Shown: positions 52,489-61,476 of the stretch, one piece after another | How positions within the stretch are numbered: the first letter of the stretch is position 1 | Layout: each line of letters opens with the position of its first letter | Assembly: GCA_965202845.1 (NCBI GenBank) | Contig: OZ241856.1 | Coordinates: 1,364,001 to 1,428,000, forward strand | DNA from: CBDATA01 sp965202845 | GTDB lineage: Bacteria; Acidobacteriota; Vicinamibacteria; Marinacidobacterales; Marinacidobacteraceae | Length of the DNA: 64,000 nt | Reading direction: 5' to 3' | The notes under the pieces: generated by a model | Seen by the model: the letters and a program-made list of their open reading frames with translations, nothing else | Databases searched by the model: none | What the model was told of the DNA's origin: nothing | Made by a program: the position numbers and the translations under genes

Positions 52489-53781
52489 ATGACCCGACGC
52501 CTCGCCTGCCTGCTGCTCCTTGCCGCCTCCCCCGCCCTCGCCCAGCCCGGCGCCTGGGACGCGCGCATCCAGGTGGCGGTCGCCGAACACGAGGAGGAAA
52601 CGGTCGCCTTCCGCCAGCACATCCACCAGTACCCCGAGCTGGGGAACCGCGAGTTCGAGACCGCGCGGATGGTGGCCGAGCATCTCCGGGCGCTCGGTTT
52701 CGACGAGGTCCGCACCGAAATCGCCCACACCGGCGTGGTGGGGGTCCTCCGGGGCGGCAAGCCGGGGCCGGTGGTCGCGGTCCGCGCCGACATGGACGCC
52801 CTGCCGGTGACCGAGGACACCGATCTCCCCTTCGCCTCGACGGTGCGGACCACCTACAACGGCCAGGACGTCGGGGTCATGCACGCCTGCGGGCACGACG
52901 TCCACACCGCGGTCCAGTACGGAGTCGCCAGCGTGCTCGCCTCGATGCGCGCGGACATCCCCGGAACGATCCTCTTCCTGTTCCAGCCGGCGGAGGAGGG
53001 GCCGCCGCCGGGCGAGGAGGGCGGCGCCGAACTCATGCTCCGGGAGGGCGCCTTCGCCGACCCGGAGCCGCAGGCGATCTTCGGACTCCACACCCTCTCC
53101 GGCCTCCCGCTCGGAACCATCGGCTTCACCTCGGGCCCGGCGCTCGCCGCGGTGGACCACTTCAAGGCGACGATCACCGGGATCCAGACCCACGGCGCCC
53201 AGCCGCAGGCGGGCGTGGACCCGGTGGTGATGGCGGCGCAGGCGATCCTCTCGCTCCAGACCATCGCCTCCCGGAACGTGCATCCGCTGGAGCCGGTGGT
53301 GGTCACCGTCGGCATGGTGCACGGCGGCGAGCGCTTCAACATCATCCCCGAATCGGTGGACATCGAAGGCACCGTCCGCACCTACAACCCCGAAGTCCGG
53401 GATATGGTGGAAGCGCGGATGGCGGAGGTGCTGGACGGCATCACCGGTTCGGGGGGCGGCTCCTACACCTTGGACTACGCGCGCGGCAGCCCCGCCACCA
53501 TCAACAACCCGGAGCTCACCGCCGAGAGCCTGCCCACCGTCCACGCCATCGTGGGCGCGGAGAACACCGAGGAGCTGGACCCGACCATGGGCGGGGAGGA
53601 TTTCTCCTACTTCGCCAACGAGGTTCCCGGATTCTTCTACCGGCTGGGCATCCACCGGGAGGGCACCCGCACCGGGCCGCACCACTCGCCGTTCTTCCGC
53701 GCCGATGACGCCTCGGTGGCCATCGGGATGCGGGTCATGGCGAACCTGCTGGTGGACTACCTGCTCCGGAACGCCGACTGA
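52489..53781 (+). CDS. Exported M20-family amidohydrolase
   Basis: A 430-residue metal-dependent amidohydrolase of the IAA-amino acid hydrolase/hippuricase group with a signal peptide (LACLLLLAASPALAQ). Metal ligands are visible in MHACGHDVHTA, the Asp of RADMDALPV, the Glu pair of FQPAEEGPP and His of GLHTLSG; GGEDFSYFANEVPGFFYRLG is also typical. It should release an acyl or amino-acid moiety in the periplasm. A GGAGG Shine-Dalgarno lies about 11 nt before the ATG. It heads a seven-gene operon. Confidence 0.88.
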   Translation: MTRRLACLLLLAASPALAQPGAWDARIQVAVAEHEEETVAFRQHIHQYPELGNREFETARMVAEHLRALGFDEVRTEIAHTGVVGVLRGGKPGPVVAVRADMDALPVTEDTDLPFASTVRTTYNGQDVGVMHACGHDVHTAVQYGVASVLASMRADIPGTILFLFQPAEEGPPPGEEGGAELMLREGAFADPEPQAIFGLHTLSGLPLGTIGFTSGPALAAVDHFKATITGIQTHGAQPQAGVDPVVMAAQAILSLQTIASRNVHPLEPVVVTVGMVHGGERFNIIPESVDIEGTVRTYNPEVRDMVEARMAEVLDGITGSGGGSYTLDYARGSPATINNPELTAESLPTVHAIVGAENTEELDPTMGGEDFSYFANEVPGFFYRLGIHREGTRTGPHHSPFFRADDASVAIGMRVMANLLVDYLLRNAD

Positions 53782-54753
53782 ATGGCGGACAGGGCGGCCA
53801 TCCGGGTGGCGTTCGCCGAACGCCCGCCGGAGTTGGTGCAAGCGGCCGCCCGGGCCGCACTCGGAGCATTCGACCTCCGGATGGAGGACGATCTCGCCGA
53901 GACCGACGTCCTGCTCGCCCGGCGGCGCCGGGTGGGCGCCCGGGAACTGGACGCCGCCCGACCGTCGCTCCTGATCGTCCTGGGGCGCCATCCGATCCCG
54001 GTGGACATGCGCGCCGCGAACGCCCGGGGCGTCCCGGTCCGCGCCATCCCCCACCCGGGAGCGATCGCGGTCGCCGACCACGCGATGGCGCTGCTGCTGG
54101 CGGTCGCGCGGCGGATCGTCGAAGGCGACGCCGGCGCGCGCTCCGGCGCCTACCGGGAACGGGGACTGACCCCGGCGCCCACCACCGAACGCGCCTTCGC
54201 GTTCAACTGGCTGGGACGCAAGGACATCCGCACCCTCGACGGTCTCCGGCTCGGACTCGTCGGCTTCGGCGCCATCGGCCAGGAAACGGCCCGTCGCGCC
54301 AGCGGATTCGGGATGCGGACGCGCTACTTCCAGCGCCATCCCCTGCCCGCCGCCTGGAACCGGCGCCTCGGCGCGACCCCGCTCCCGTTCGAGCAGCTGC
54401 TCGCCGAATCCGACGTCCTGAGCCTCCACCTCCCGCACACCGAAGCCACCGAGAACCTGCTGGACGCCCGGGCGCTGGACCGGATGCCCGAAGGCGCGAT
54501 CCTGGTGAACACCGCGCGCGGCGGATTGGTGGACGAGGCCGCGCTCGCCGAACGGCTGCGGAGCGGCCGGCTGGGCGGCGCCGGGCTGGACGTGTTCCGG
54601 GAGGAGCCGCTCCCCGCCGACCATCCCCTCCTCGACGCCCCGAACCTGGCGCTCGCGCCCCACGCCGGAGGCGCCGGGACCGGGGGGCAGCGCCAACTCT
54701 TCGCCCGGGTCGCGGAAACGATCGCGGGCCATTTCGGAGACCCGACCCCATGA
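53782..54753 (+). CDS. D-isomer-specific 2-hydroxyacid dehydrogenase family protein
   Basis: A 323-residue NAD(P)-dependent dehydrogenase. The nucleotide motif GLVGFGAIGQETARRA (about 157-172), the substrate-side Arg in NTARGGLVDEAAL, the Glu region DVFREEPLPADHPL and the catalytic His in LAPHAGG are present. It starts immediately after the M20 stop codon. It would interconvert a 2-oxoacid and a D-hydroxyacid; the substrate is unknown. Confidence 0.85.
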   Translation: MADRAAIRVAFAERPPELVQAAARAALGAFDLRMEDDLAETDVLLARRRRVGARELDAARPSLLIVLGRHPIPVDMRAANARGVPVRAIPHPGAIAVADHAMALLLAVARRIVEGDAGARSGAYRERGLTPAPTTERAFAFNWLGRKDIRTLDGLRLGLVGFGAIGQETARRASGFGMRTRYFQRHPLPAAWNRRLGATPLPFEQLLAESDVLSLHLPHTEATENLLDARALDRMPEGAILVNTARGGLVDEAALAERLRSGRLGGAGLDVFREEPLPADHPLLDAPNLALAPHAGGAGTGGQRQLFARVAETIAGHFGDPTP

Positions 54754-55754
54754 ACGAACTCGCCATCGGACCGGTGCGTTGCGCGCCTGGACAGCGCGCC
54801 GCCGGCTTCGTCCCCGCCTTCGACCGGGTGGACGGCGCCCCCCTGGGGTTTCCGGCGCTCCTCGCGAACGGAGCGCGCCCCGGACCGACGCTGCTGCTGG
54901 ACGGCGGCATCCACGGCGACGAGCAGGAGGGGACGCTGGCGGTCGCCGAATTCGTCCGGGAACTCGACCCGGCGGCGCTTTCGGGGGCGGTGGTCGGGGT
55001 GCCAGTGATGAACGTGGGCGCCTTCGAGGCGATGGCCCGGGGGAATCCCCGCGACACCCACACCCACGACATGAACCGGATCTATCCGGGCCGCCCGAAC
55101 GGCTATCTCACCGACCGGATCGCGGCGGTCCACGCCGAGACGGCGGCGGCGGTCGCCGACATCGAAATCACGATCCACTCCGGCGGCAACATCTGCTACC
55201 TGGGCGAGACCATCTTCACCACTTCGGGCGACCCCCTGGGGCTGGAGCTGGCGCAGGCGATGGGTCCCGAATGGAGCATCGTGCTTGACACCCCGCACCC
55301 GCAGGGGTCCCCGATGGCGGCCATGACTCCCAGGGGGAAGGCGGCGATCACCGTCGAGCTCGGCGGCGCCGCCGCGACCATGCCGACGCGCTTGCGCGAA
55401 AACGTGGACATCCTGAAGCGCGCCATCGGGAACGTCTGCCGTCACTACGGACTCCTCGAAGGCGAGGCCGCCTACGCGCCGAAGCTCTGGCGCGGGCGGC
55501 AGAGCGTGGTGATGGCCTCCCGCAGCGGCATCTTGAGTCCGGGCGCCGGCCTCGCCGAGGAGCGCCTGAAGAAGCCGATCCGCGCCGGCGAGCGGCTGCT
55601 CCAGATCCACGACCTGCTGGGGAACCCCGTCGAGGACCTGAACGCGCCCTGCGACGGCGTCCTCTTCGGCTTCCGCACCTACCCGTCCACCACCGCCGGA
55701 GACTGGACCCTCTTCTGCGGCGACGCCGAGTTCGTGGAGGTCTCCCCCCCGTGA
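54750..55754 (+). CDS. Succinylglutamate desuccinylase/aspartoacylase-like hydrolase
   Basis: A 334-residue zinc hydrolase of the AstE/AspA (M14-like) family. Ligands are visible in GGIHGDEQEG (His and Glu) and the later His of EITIHSGG; NRIYPGRPNGYLTDRIA is also characteristic. Such enzymes cleave N-acyl amino acids or act on N-alpha-acetyl diamino acids. The start overlaps the dehydrogenase stop by 4 bp and the stop overlaps the membrane gene (GTGA). Confidence 0.82.
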   Translation: MNELAIGPVRCAPGQRAAGFVPAFDRVDGAPLGFPALLANGARPGPTLLLDGGIHGDEQEGTLAVAEFVRELDPAALSGAVVGVPVMNVGAFEAMARGNPRDTHTHDMNRIYPGRPNGYLTDRIAAVHAETAAAVADIEITIHSGGNICYLGETIFTTSGDPLGLELAQAMGPEWSIVLDTPHPQGSPMAAMTPRGKAAITVELGGAAATMPTRLRENVDILKRAIGNVCRHYGLLEGEAAYAPKLWRGRQSVVMASRSGILSPGAGLAEERLKKPIRAGERLLQIHDLLGNPVEDLNAPCDGVLFGFRTYPSTTAGDWTLFCGDAEFVEVSPP

Positions 55755-56896
55755 TCGCCAGTCCGCTGCTGCTCCTCGCCTTCCTGCTGTTGCTGGTCGC
55801 CGGGGCGCGCGAGTTCGAGGAGCGGGTTCCGGTCATCCAGAAGATCAGCTCGGCGGTCGTCTGCACCCTGGTCGGCATCCTGCTCGCCAACATCGGGGTC
55901 ATCCCCCGGGGCGGGGAGTTCATGGACCAGCTCTCCCGCTACGCGATCCCCTACGCGATCGTGCTCTTCGTCCTCTCCACCCACCTCGCCGACCTGAAAA
56001 AGGCCGGCCCCCGGATGGTGTTCGGGTTCCTGCTCGCCGGGTTCGGCACCTTCGTGGGCGCGTTCACCGCGAGCCTGCTCTTCGCCGGAGCGCTGGGGCC
56101 GGAGACCTGGAAGCTCGGCGGCACCTTCGCCGGCGCCTTCTTCGGCGGCGGCCTCAACTTCGCGGCGGTGGGCCGGGGGCTCGAAATGACCGAGAGCCTC
56201 TTCGCCGGCGCCTTCGTGGTGGACAACCTCTCGACCGTCCCCTGGATGCTCGGCCAGGTGGCGCTGGCTTCGGCGCTGGGCGCGACGTTCGCCCGCCGGG
56301 CGGTCGCCAGAGCCGCGGCCGGGGACGGCGACGGAACGATGGATGCCGGGGCGCTCCGCCGCACGTGGACCGAGGGGAACCTCTCGATCACCCACCTCGC
56401 GACGCTTTCGGCGCTTCCGCTGCTGGCGCTGGTCGCCGCCGGGCTGCTGGGCCGGGTGTTCCCCGGAGTGCCGGAAGTGCTCTGGCTCACCACCATCGCG
56501 CTGGCGCTGGGGCAGATCCCCGCCATCCAGCGACTTCGGGGAGCGGGGATGCTCTCCTACTTCGCGCTCCACGTGTTCTTCATCGTGATCGGCGCCGCCT
56601 CCGACGTCCGCGAGGTGCTGGCGGCCGGCCCCTGGCTCTTCCTCTACATGATCCTGATCATCGCGATCCATGCGGTGGTGGTCTACGGAATTGGCTGGCT
56701 CGCCCGCTTCGATCTCGCCACCGTGACGCTGGCGAGTCAGGCGGCGGTCGGCGGGCCGGGGTCGGCGCTGGCGCTCGGAATGGCGCTCCAGTGGAAGAAC
56801 CGGATCGCTCCGGCGGTGATCGTGGGGATCTTCGGGTACGGCATCGGGAACTACCTGGGATTTTCGACCGCATGGCTGCTGCGGAGCGTCCTCTGA
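55751..56896 (+). CDS. DUF819-family membrane protein
   Basis: A 381-residue polytopic membrane protein with about 11 helices. Family-like segments are KISSAVVCTLVGILLANIGVIP, GFLLAGFGTFVGAF and GTFAGAFFGGGLNFAAVG. DUF819 proteins are thought to be transporters related to carboxylate carriers; direct evidence is limited. Position in the operon suggests uptake of the compound degraded by the flanking enzymes. GTG start. Confidence 0.78.
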   Translation: MIASPLLLLAFLLLLVAGAREFEERVPVIQKISSAVVCTLVGILLANIGVIPRGGEFMDQLSRYAIPYAIVLFVLSTHLADLKKAGPRMVFGFLLAGFGTFVGAFTASLLFAGALGPETWKLGGTFAGAFFGGGLNFAAVGRGLEMTESLFAGAFVVDNLSTVPWMLGQVALASALGATFARRAVARAAAGDGDGTMDAGALRRTWTEGNLSITHLATLSALPLLALVAAGLLGRVFPGVPEVLWLTTIALALGQIPAIQRLRGAGMLSYFALHVFFIVIGAASDVREVLAAGPWLFLYMILIIAIHAVVVYGIGWLARFDLATVTLASQAAVGGPGSALALGMALQWKNRIAPAVIVGIFGYGIGNYLGFSTAWLLRSVL

Positions 56897-57612
56897 TCCT
56901 CCAAGGAACGCGCGCTTTGGTGACCGGCGCCGCCCGCGGTCTCGGCCGCTCCGCCGCCCAAGCGCTCCACGAGGCCGGCGCCGCGCTGACGCTTCTCGAC
57001 TGCGAAGAGGAAGAGCTCCGGTCGGGGGCGCCGCCGGGAGCGGAGATCATCCCCTGCGACCTCGCCGACCGGACGAGCGTGCGCAAAGTGTCGGGAGACT
57101 TCGACTTCCTCCTGCACTGCGCCGCGGCGCTGCCACGCAAGCCAATCGAGGAGACCACCGAGGCCGAATGGGACCGGACTCTCGCGGTGAACCTGACGGC
57201 GGCGTTCCTGTTGCTGCGGCAGTCGCGCGCTCGCTCGGCGCTGCTCGTCAGCTCCCGCGCCGGCGTCTCCGGGTTCGCCGGGGAGACCGCCTACTGCGCC
57301 AGCAAGTTCGGGATCGAGGGGCTGGCGAAGGCGCTCGCCGCCGAACGGCCCGGCGTTCCGACGAACACGATCACGCCGGGGGCGCGCATCAAGCCCACCG
57401 GACTCTCCCCGGCGGCGGAGGCGGCGCTTCCGGAAGCCGAACGGCCGTGGGGATCTTCGGAGACGCTGGGACCAGCCTTCGTGGCGTTTGCGCTGCTCGC
57501 CGGAAGGCGCACTCCCACCGGGCGGCGGTTCCGCGCCGATCGGGTAGCCGAACGCGCCCGCCGCGACGGACTGCCGTTGACCCCGGCGGCGTGGGAGGAT
57601 CTCGCCGCATGA
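56872..57612 (+). CDS. Short-chain dehydrogenase/reductase
   Basis: A 246-residue SDR with cofactor motif TGAARGLGRS and active-site YCASKFG (Tyr, Lys), plus upstream VSSRAGVSG with the catalytic Ser. The ATG overlaps the DUF819 gene by 25 bp. A CTG at 56893 overlapping the DUF819 stop (CTGA) is an alternative start that would still include the Rossmann strand. The substrate is unknown. Stop overlaps the aminotransferase start (ATGA). Confidence 0.83.
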   Translation: MAAAERPLILQGTRALVTGAARGLGRSAAQALHEAGAALTLLDCEEEELRSGAPPGAEIIPCDLADRTSVRKVSGDFDFLLHCAAALPRKPIEETTEAEWDRTLAVNLTAAFLLLRQSRARSALLVSSRAGVSGFAGETAYCASKFGIEGLAKALAAERPGVPTNTITPGARIKPTGLSPAAEAALPEAERPWGSSETLGPAFVAFALLAGRRTPTGRRFRADRVAERARRDGLPLTPAAWEDLAA

Positions 57613-59210
57613 CCCTTTCGCCGGAACACCGCGCGGCGCTCCGGGAGGCGCTGCTCGGCGGGGAGACCCATTACACCCCGCGCCCCGGACTCCCCGAGCT
57701 GCGGGAGGAGGTGGGGCGGCGCCTGGTGGCGGCGGGCGCCCCTCCCGGCGGGGAAGTGCTCATCACCGGCGGAAGGCGGGAGGCGCGTTTCGTCGCGGAA
57801 TCCGGCGCCTGCGATCCGATAGTGGACCTTGGGGATCGATTCCCCGCCGCCGATCTCTCCGGAACCCCGGAGGACGCAGTGTTGGTGGGTTCGCTCGACG
57901 GCTTCCCGGAACTGGCCTCCTTCCGGCTCGGTTTTCTTCGCGCCCCGAACGCGCTGTTCGGCAAGCTCCGGGGGATCAAGCAAGCCATTTCCATCTGCAC
58001 CGCCGCCCCCTCGCAGCGGGCGGCGGCCCTCGTGCTCGGAGCCCGCCGGAAGCCGCCGCCGAAAGACGACCGGGCGCGGAAGGATGACGCCCGCTACTCG
58101 CTGATGGAGCTGGCCGCCCGGCTCCCCGACGTGGTGAGTCTGGGGCGGGGCGACCCCGACGCCGCCGCTCCGACCGCGGCGATCGAGGAGGCCTGCGCCC
58201 GGCTCGGCGAGACCGAGGCGCTCGATCCGCGCGGGCAGCGTGGGCTCCGGGAGCGGATCGCCGACCGGGAGGAGGCGCGCATCGGCGTCCGTCCCGACCC
58301 GGAGACCGAGGTGCTGGTGACCGGCGGCGCCCAGGAGGGGATCGTCCTCGCGATGCTCGGCCTTCTGGAGGAGGGCGAGGACGCGCTGCTCCCCGACCCG
58401 TACTACTCGTCATACATCCAGGCCATCGCGCTAGCGAAGGGTCGCCCGGCGCTCGTCCCGGCCGCGGACGGCAGCGCAGATTTTGGAATGCGCGCCGACG
58501 CCGCCGCCGAAGCGTTCCGCCGCGCCGAGCGTCCGCGCCTGCTGGTCATCGTGAACTTCTCGAACCCGACCGGCGCCCGCACCCACGCGGCGGAGGTGGA
58601 GGGACTCGCCCGGCTCGCCGAGCGCGGCGATCTCCGGATTCTCTCCGACGAGGTGTACGCGGACATGACCCTCGACGGAAAAGGGCCGATTCTCTCGCCG
58701 GCGACCCTGCCGGGGATGCGGAACCGGACGCTGACGCTCGGCAGCGTGTCCAAGAGCTACGCGATGACCGGATTTCGGATCGGCTACCTGACCGGCCCCG
58801 CCGACGCGATCGCCGCCTGCGCCCGGGTGAAGGCGGAAATTTCCGGCCCCGCCCCGCTCTTCTCGCAGCGGGCGGCGGCCGCCGCGCTCGCCGGCGGCGA
58901 GGCATTTCCGGAGCGGATGCGACAGATCTACGCCCCCCGGCGCAAGCTGCTGCTGGACGGCCTCCACGACCTGGGGATTCCCGTCGCCGACCACGGGGGC
59001 GGCTTTTTCATCTGGGCGGACATCTCCCGCTTCGGTCTCCCGGCGGAGGCGTTCTGCCGCAGGCTGCTCACCGAGGCGCGGGTGCTCATGTTCCCCGGAA
59101 CCGCCTTCGGCGCCCGCTGGAACCGCTACGCTCGGGTCTCCATGCTCCAGAGCGAAGCGCGCATCGCCGAAGCCCTCCACCGCCTCCGCAATTTCGGAGA
59201 AGGACGATGA
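57609..59210 (+). CDS. Fold-type I aminotransferase with vestigial duplicated N-terminal half
   Basis: A 533-residue protein, about 140 longer than the family. Residues about 150-533 form a complete class I/II aminotransferase: LPDVVSLGRGDPD, VTGGAQEGI, NFSNPTGA, DEVYADM and the PLP lysine in GSVSKSYAMTGFRIGY. Residues 1-125 look like a shrunken copy of the same fold: HYTPRPGLPELREEVGRRL, VLITGGRREA and ELASFRLGFLRAPN match the corresponding segments, but the PLP-lysine core is missing. Start and stop each overlap a neighbour by 4 bp. Confidence 0.82.
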   Translation: MTLSPEHRAALREALLGGETHYTPRPGLPELREEVGRRLVAAGAPPGGEVLITGGRREARFVAESGACDPIVDLGDRFPAADLSGTPEDAVLVGSLDGFPELASFRLGFLRAPNALFGKLRGIKQAISICTAAPSQRAAALVLGARRKPPPKDDRARKDDARYSLMELAARLPDVVSLGRGDPDAAAPTAAIEEACARLGETEALDPRGQRGLRERIADREEARIGVRPDPETEVLVTGGAQEGIVLAMLGLLEEGEDALLPDPYYSSYIQAIALAKGRPALVPAADGSADFGMRADAAAEAFRRAERPRLLVIVNFSNPTGARTHAAEVEGLARLAERGDLRILSDEVYADMTLDGKGPILSPATLPGMRNRTLTLGSVSKSYAMTGFRIGYLTGPADAIAACARVKAEISGPAPLFSQRAAAAALAGGEAFPERMRQIYAPRRKLLLDGLHDLGIPVADHGGGFFIWADISRFGLPAEAFCRRLLTEARVLMFPGTAFGARWNRYARVSMLQSEARIAEALHRLRNFGEGR

Positions 59211-59971
59211 AGCGGTTGGACGGGCGGTGCGCGGTGGTCACCGGCGCGGCGGCCGGGATCGGGCGGGCCACCGCCGAACTCTTCGCCGAGGAGGGCGCCC
59301 GGGTGGCGCTCGCCGACATCGCCGGGGACGCGGTGGAAATGGTCGCCGCCGGCATCCGGGACGCGGGCGGCGCGGCGATCCCGGTGGTCGCCGATGTCTC
59401 CACCGAAGCCGGCGTTGAGGATGTGGTCGGGACCGCCGAGCGGGACTTCGGGCCGGTGGATGTCCTGGTGAACAATGCCGGGGTCGAACTCAAGAAGCTG
59501 GTCGAGGACACCAGCCTCGCCGAATGGGAGCGGGTGCTCCGCATCAACCTCACTTCGGCGTTCCTGATGTCCCGCCGGGTGATTCCGGGAATGAAGGAAC
59601 GGCGGCGCGGTGCCATCGTCATGAATTCCTCGGTCGGCAATTTCATCGCCGCGACCCGGAGCTCCGCCTACGGCGCCTCCAAGGCGGGAATGATGGCCCT
59701 CGCCCGGGGACTGGCGCTCGAAGGCGCCCCCTGGGGCATCCGGGTGAACGCGGTCTGTCCGGGCGTCATCGACACCCCGATGAACGAGCGCAATCTTGCC
59801 CGCGCCGACGACCCGGAAGCGATGCGCCGCTCCTGGTACGAGGTCACCCCGCTGGGACGCCTGGGAACGCCCCGCGACGTGGCGCAGGCGATCCTGTTCC
59901 TCGCCTCCGACGAATCCTCCTTCGTCACCGGCCTCCCGCTGATCATCGACGGCGGCCGCCTGATCCAGTAG
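59207..59971 (+). CDS. Short-chain dehydrogenase/reductase (FabG-like)
   Basis: A 254-residue SDR with TGAAAGIGRATAELF, NNAGVEL, catalytic Ser/Tyr/Lys in NSSVG and YGASKAG, and the C-terminal FVTGLPLIIDGGRLIQ. It resembles 3-oxoacyl-ACP reductase or sugar/hydroxyacid dehydrogenases. It is the last gene of the M20-led operon, overlapping the aminotransferase by 4 bp. Confidence 0.86.
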   Translation: MKRLDGRCAVVTGAAAGIGRATAELFAEEGARVALADIAGDAVEMVAAGIRDAGGAAIPVVADVSTEAGVEDVVGTAERDFGPVDVLVNNAGVELKKLVEDTSLAEWERVLRINLTSAFLMSRRVIPGMKERRRGAIVMNSSVGNFIAATRSSAYGASKAGMMALARGLALEGAPWGIRVNAVCPGVIDTPMNERNLARADDPEAMRRSWYEVTPLGRLGTPRDVAQAILFLASDESSFVTGLPLIIDGGRLIQ

Positions 59972-59988
59972 GCGCGCGTTCGGCTACC

Positions 59989-60501
59989 ATGCCACCCTCT
60001 TCCGGGGGGTCCCGCACGGTGAAATACATCCCGATCTACTTTCGGTTCCGGCAGATTGTCTGCGGACGCGGCTTCATCGCCTACGTCGGTTTCCTCGGTC
60101 GGGCGACCTGCACCCGCGAATCCGATGCGATCTGGATGGGCGGCGTGAACCCCGGAGCCCTCGCCGACGCGGGCGAGACTCTGGAGACCGCCTATGTCAA
60201 TTTCCGGCATACGCTGGTGTCCGCCTTCTTCGCGTTCGCCGAAACGGCGGTCGACTTCCAGGAGTTCCGGGAAGACGCGCAGTCCTTCTTTGAGGCCACC
60301 GACGACGTCAGCGTGAACGAGTGGAAGGTCGTGCGGGAGGCCATCCGGGCCGGCGCGAGGCTGGACGAGGATTCCGCCGGGCTTCAGAGGGAGACCGGCG
60401 ATCCCGACCCCAACTTCACGGTGGTGGAACTGCAGCCCGACAAGGCCCTGCCCGAAATGAACTATTTCGAGCCGCACCAGCCCGCCTGGCTCGCCGCATA
60501 G
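59989..60501 (+). CDS. Unrecognised protein next to island boundary
   Basis: A 170-residue soluble protein, no family recognised. It is rich in aromatic residues early on (YIPIYFRFRQIVCGRGFIA) and acidic later (FFEATDDVSVNEWK). The start is uncertain: ATG 59989 lies inside a TACCAT hexamer that may instead be a -10 box, in which case GTG 60019 (VKYIPIYF) would be the start. Its stop codon ends exactly where the duplicated hydantoinase tail begins. Confidence 0.5.
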   Translation: MPPSSGGSRTVKYIPIYFRFRQIVCGRGFIAYVGFLGRATCTRESDAIWMGGVNPGALADAGETLETAYVNFRHTLVSAFFAFAETAVDFQEFREDAQSFFEATDDVSVNEWKVVREAIRAGARLDEDSAGLQRETGDPDPNFTVVELQPDKALPEMNYFEPHQPAWLAA

Positions 60502-60690
60502 ATCGCCGGATCAGGTCGCGTCCCCCACCACCCGCATCCGAACCCGCCGCGCATCGCCCGGCAGGTAGGCGAGCGGCAGGTCCTCCCGTTCCACTACTTC
60601 GAGGCTCGGCGGATCGGCGCCGGCGGCCGTCGCCTCCTCGCTCCCCATCCGGAGGAACACCCGGCCCACCTCGCCGCCGACCTTGGCTCT
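60501..60690. repeat. Direct repeat of hydantoinase 3' end (left copy)
   Basis: This stretch repeats 62595 to about 62825 in the same orientation. The first 130 bp differ at only about four positions; further in, the left copy lacks about 35 bp. The two copies bracket the low-GC three-gene cassette. Apart from the gene fragment and a -10-like sequence I see nothing else between 60502 and 60837. Confidence 0.85.
60511..60690 (-). pseudogene. 3' fragment of hydantoinase/oxoprolinase gene
   Basis: The minus strand encodes about 55 residues ending LEVVEREDLPLAYLPGDARR and then VVGDAT, the same C-terminus as the intact gene at 62605. There is an internal deletion where the full gene has GREEAFRRATSEAERR, and sequence identity stops abruptly at about 60690. 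It is a remnant or duplication of the tail, not an independent gene. Confidence 0.85.
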
Positions 60691-60713
60691 CCCCACGCCC
60701 AGCACTGATGGAG

Positions 60714-60719
60714 TATACT
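60714..60719 (+). promoter_or_regulatory. Candidate -10 box (TATACT) at left edge of cassette
   Basis: TATACT occurs just inside the left edge of the island, about 120 nt before the first cassette gene. A TTGGCT lies too far upstream to be a good -35. Pattern only. Confidence 0.3.
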
Positions 60720-60837
60720 CTGGAAGAGATGTCCGACGCAGTCTGTCCCCGTCCTGCGGGAAAATCGCGCCGGTCGGCGATTTGGAGGCGCCGACCAGCG
60801 TCTACCAAGGGGAAGGGCCGCTCGTGCGCAGGCTGCC

Positions 60838-61476
60838 ATGGCTAACGAATCTGGCGTTCGACTGCATAATGTCAGCGTTGTGGTGACGGCCGAAAACCAC
60901 AACCCTTCGATTCTCAACCCTGATTTTCTGGTGTCGTGCGAAATCGTGCCAGCGGACTGGAGCGTCGCCGAGACCCTCACAACGCCTGCCCTGTCCGTGG
61001 TGAAATACAGGAACGGAATCACATGGACCGTGGATCCATTTCGCCTGACGATCACAGAAAATTGCGGGCCAGCGTTTGAGGATCACTATGAGATTCATAG
61101 CCTCGCTACGATTTACTTGGAGAAAATCTCTCAAGTTCCATACCGTGGACTGGGACTCAATTGCCAAGTTTCCATTTTGCAGGATGATCCCAAGCGATGG
61201 CTTGTTGATCGGTTTGCCGTGGGTTGGCTCCGCAATAACCTTGATGTCCTCGGACTAACTCCAACTCTTACCTTGAATGCGAAAAGAGTCGAGTGCAATA
61301 TCACCTTCAAAGAAAGCAAATGGAATGACATTTCGTGTGTTGTAGCCGAGTGCAATTTTCATCATGCATTACTTTTGAACGTCGATGATTTCCGAGAGGC
61401 CATTACGCGCTGGCCGGAGCACAAGAGTTTCCTTTTTTCCATGCTTGACAAACTTTTGCTAACTCAAAACACATAA
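60838..61476 (+). CDS. Cassette gene 1, unrecognised protein
   Basis: A 212-residue soluble protein, family not recognised. The first half is beta-rich with a distinctive VVVTAENHNPSILNPDFLV segment, then LVSVVKYRNGI-like strands and WTVDPFRLTITENCG. No catalytic motif is evident. Composition is clearly lower in GC than the chromosome. The stop overlaps the next ATG (TAATG), so the two are coupled. Confidence 0.6.
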   Translation: MANESGVRLHNVSVVVTAENHNPSILNPDFLVSCEIVPADWSVAETLTTPALSVVKYRNGITWTVDPFRLTITENCGPAFEDHYEIHSLATIYLEKISQVPYRGLGLNCQVSILQDDPKRWLVDRFAVGWLRNNLDVLGLTPTLTLNAKRVECNITFKESKWNDISCVVAECNFHHALLLNVDDFREAITRWPEHKSFLFSMLDKLLLTQNT

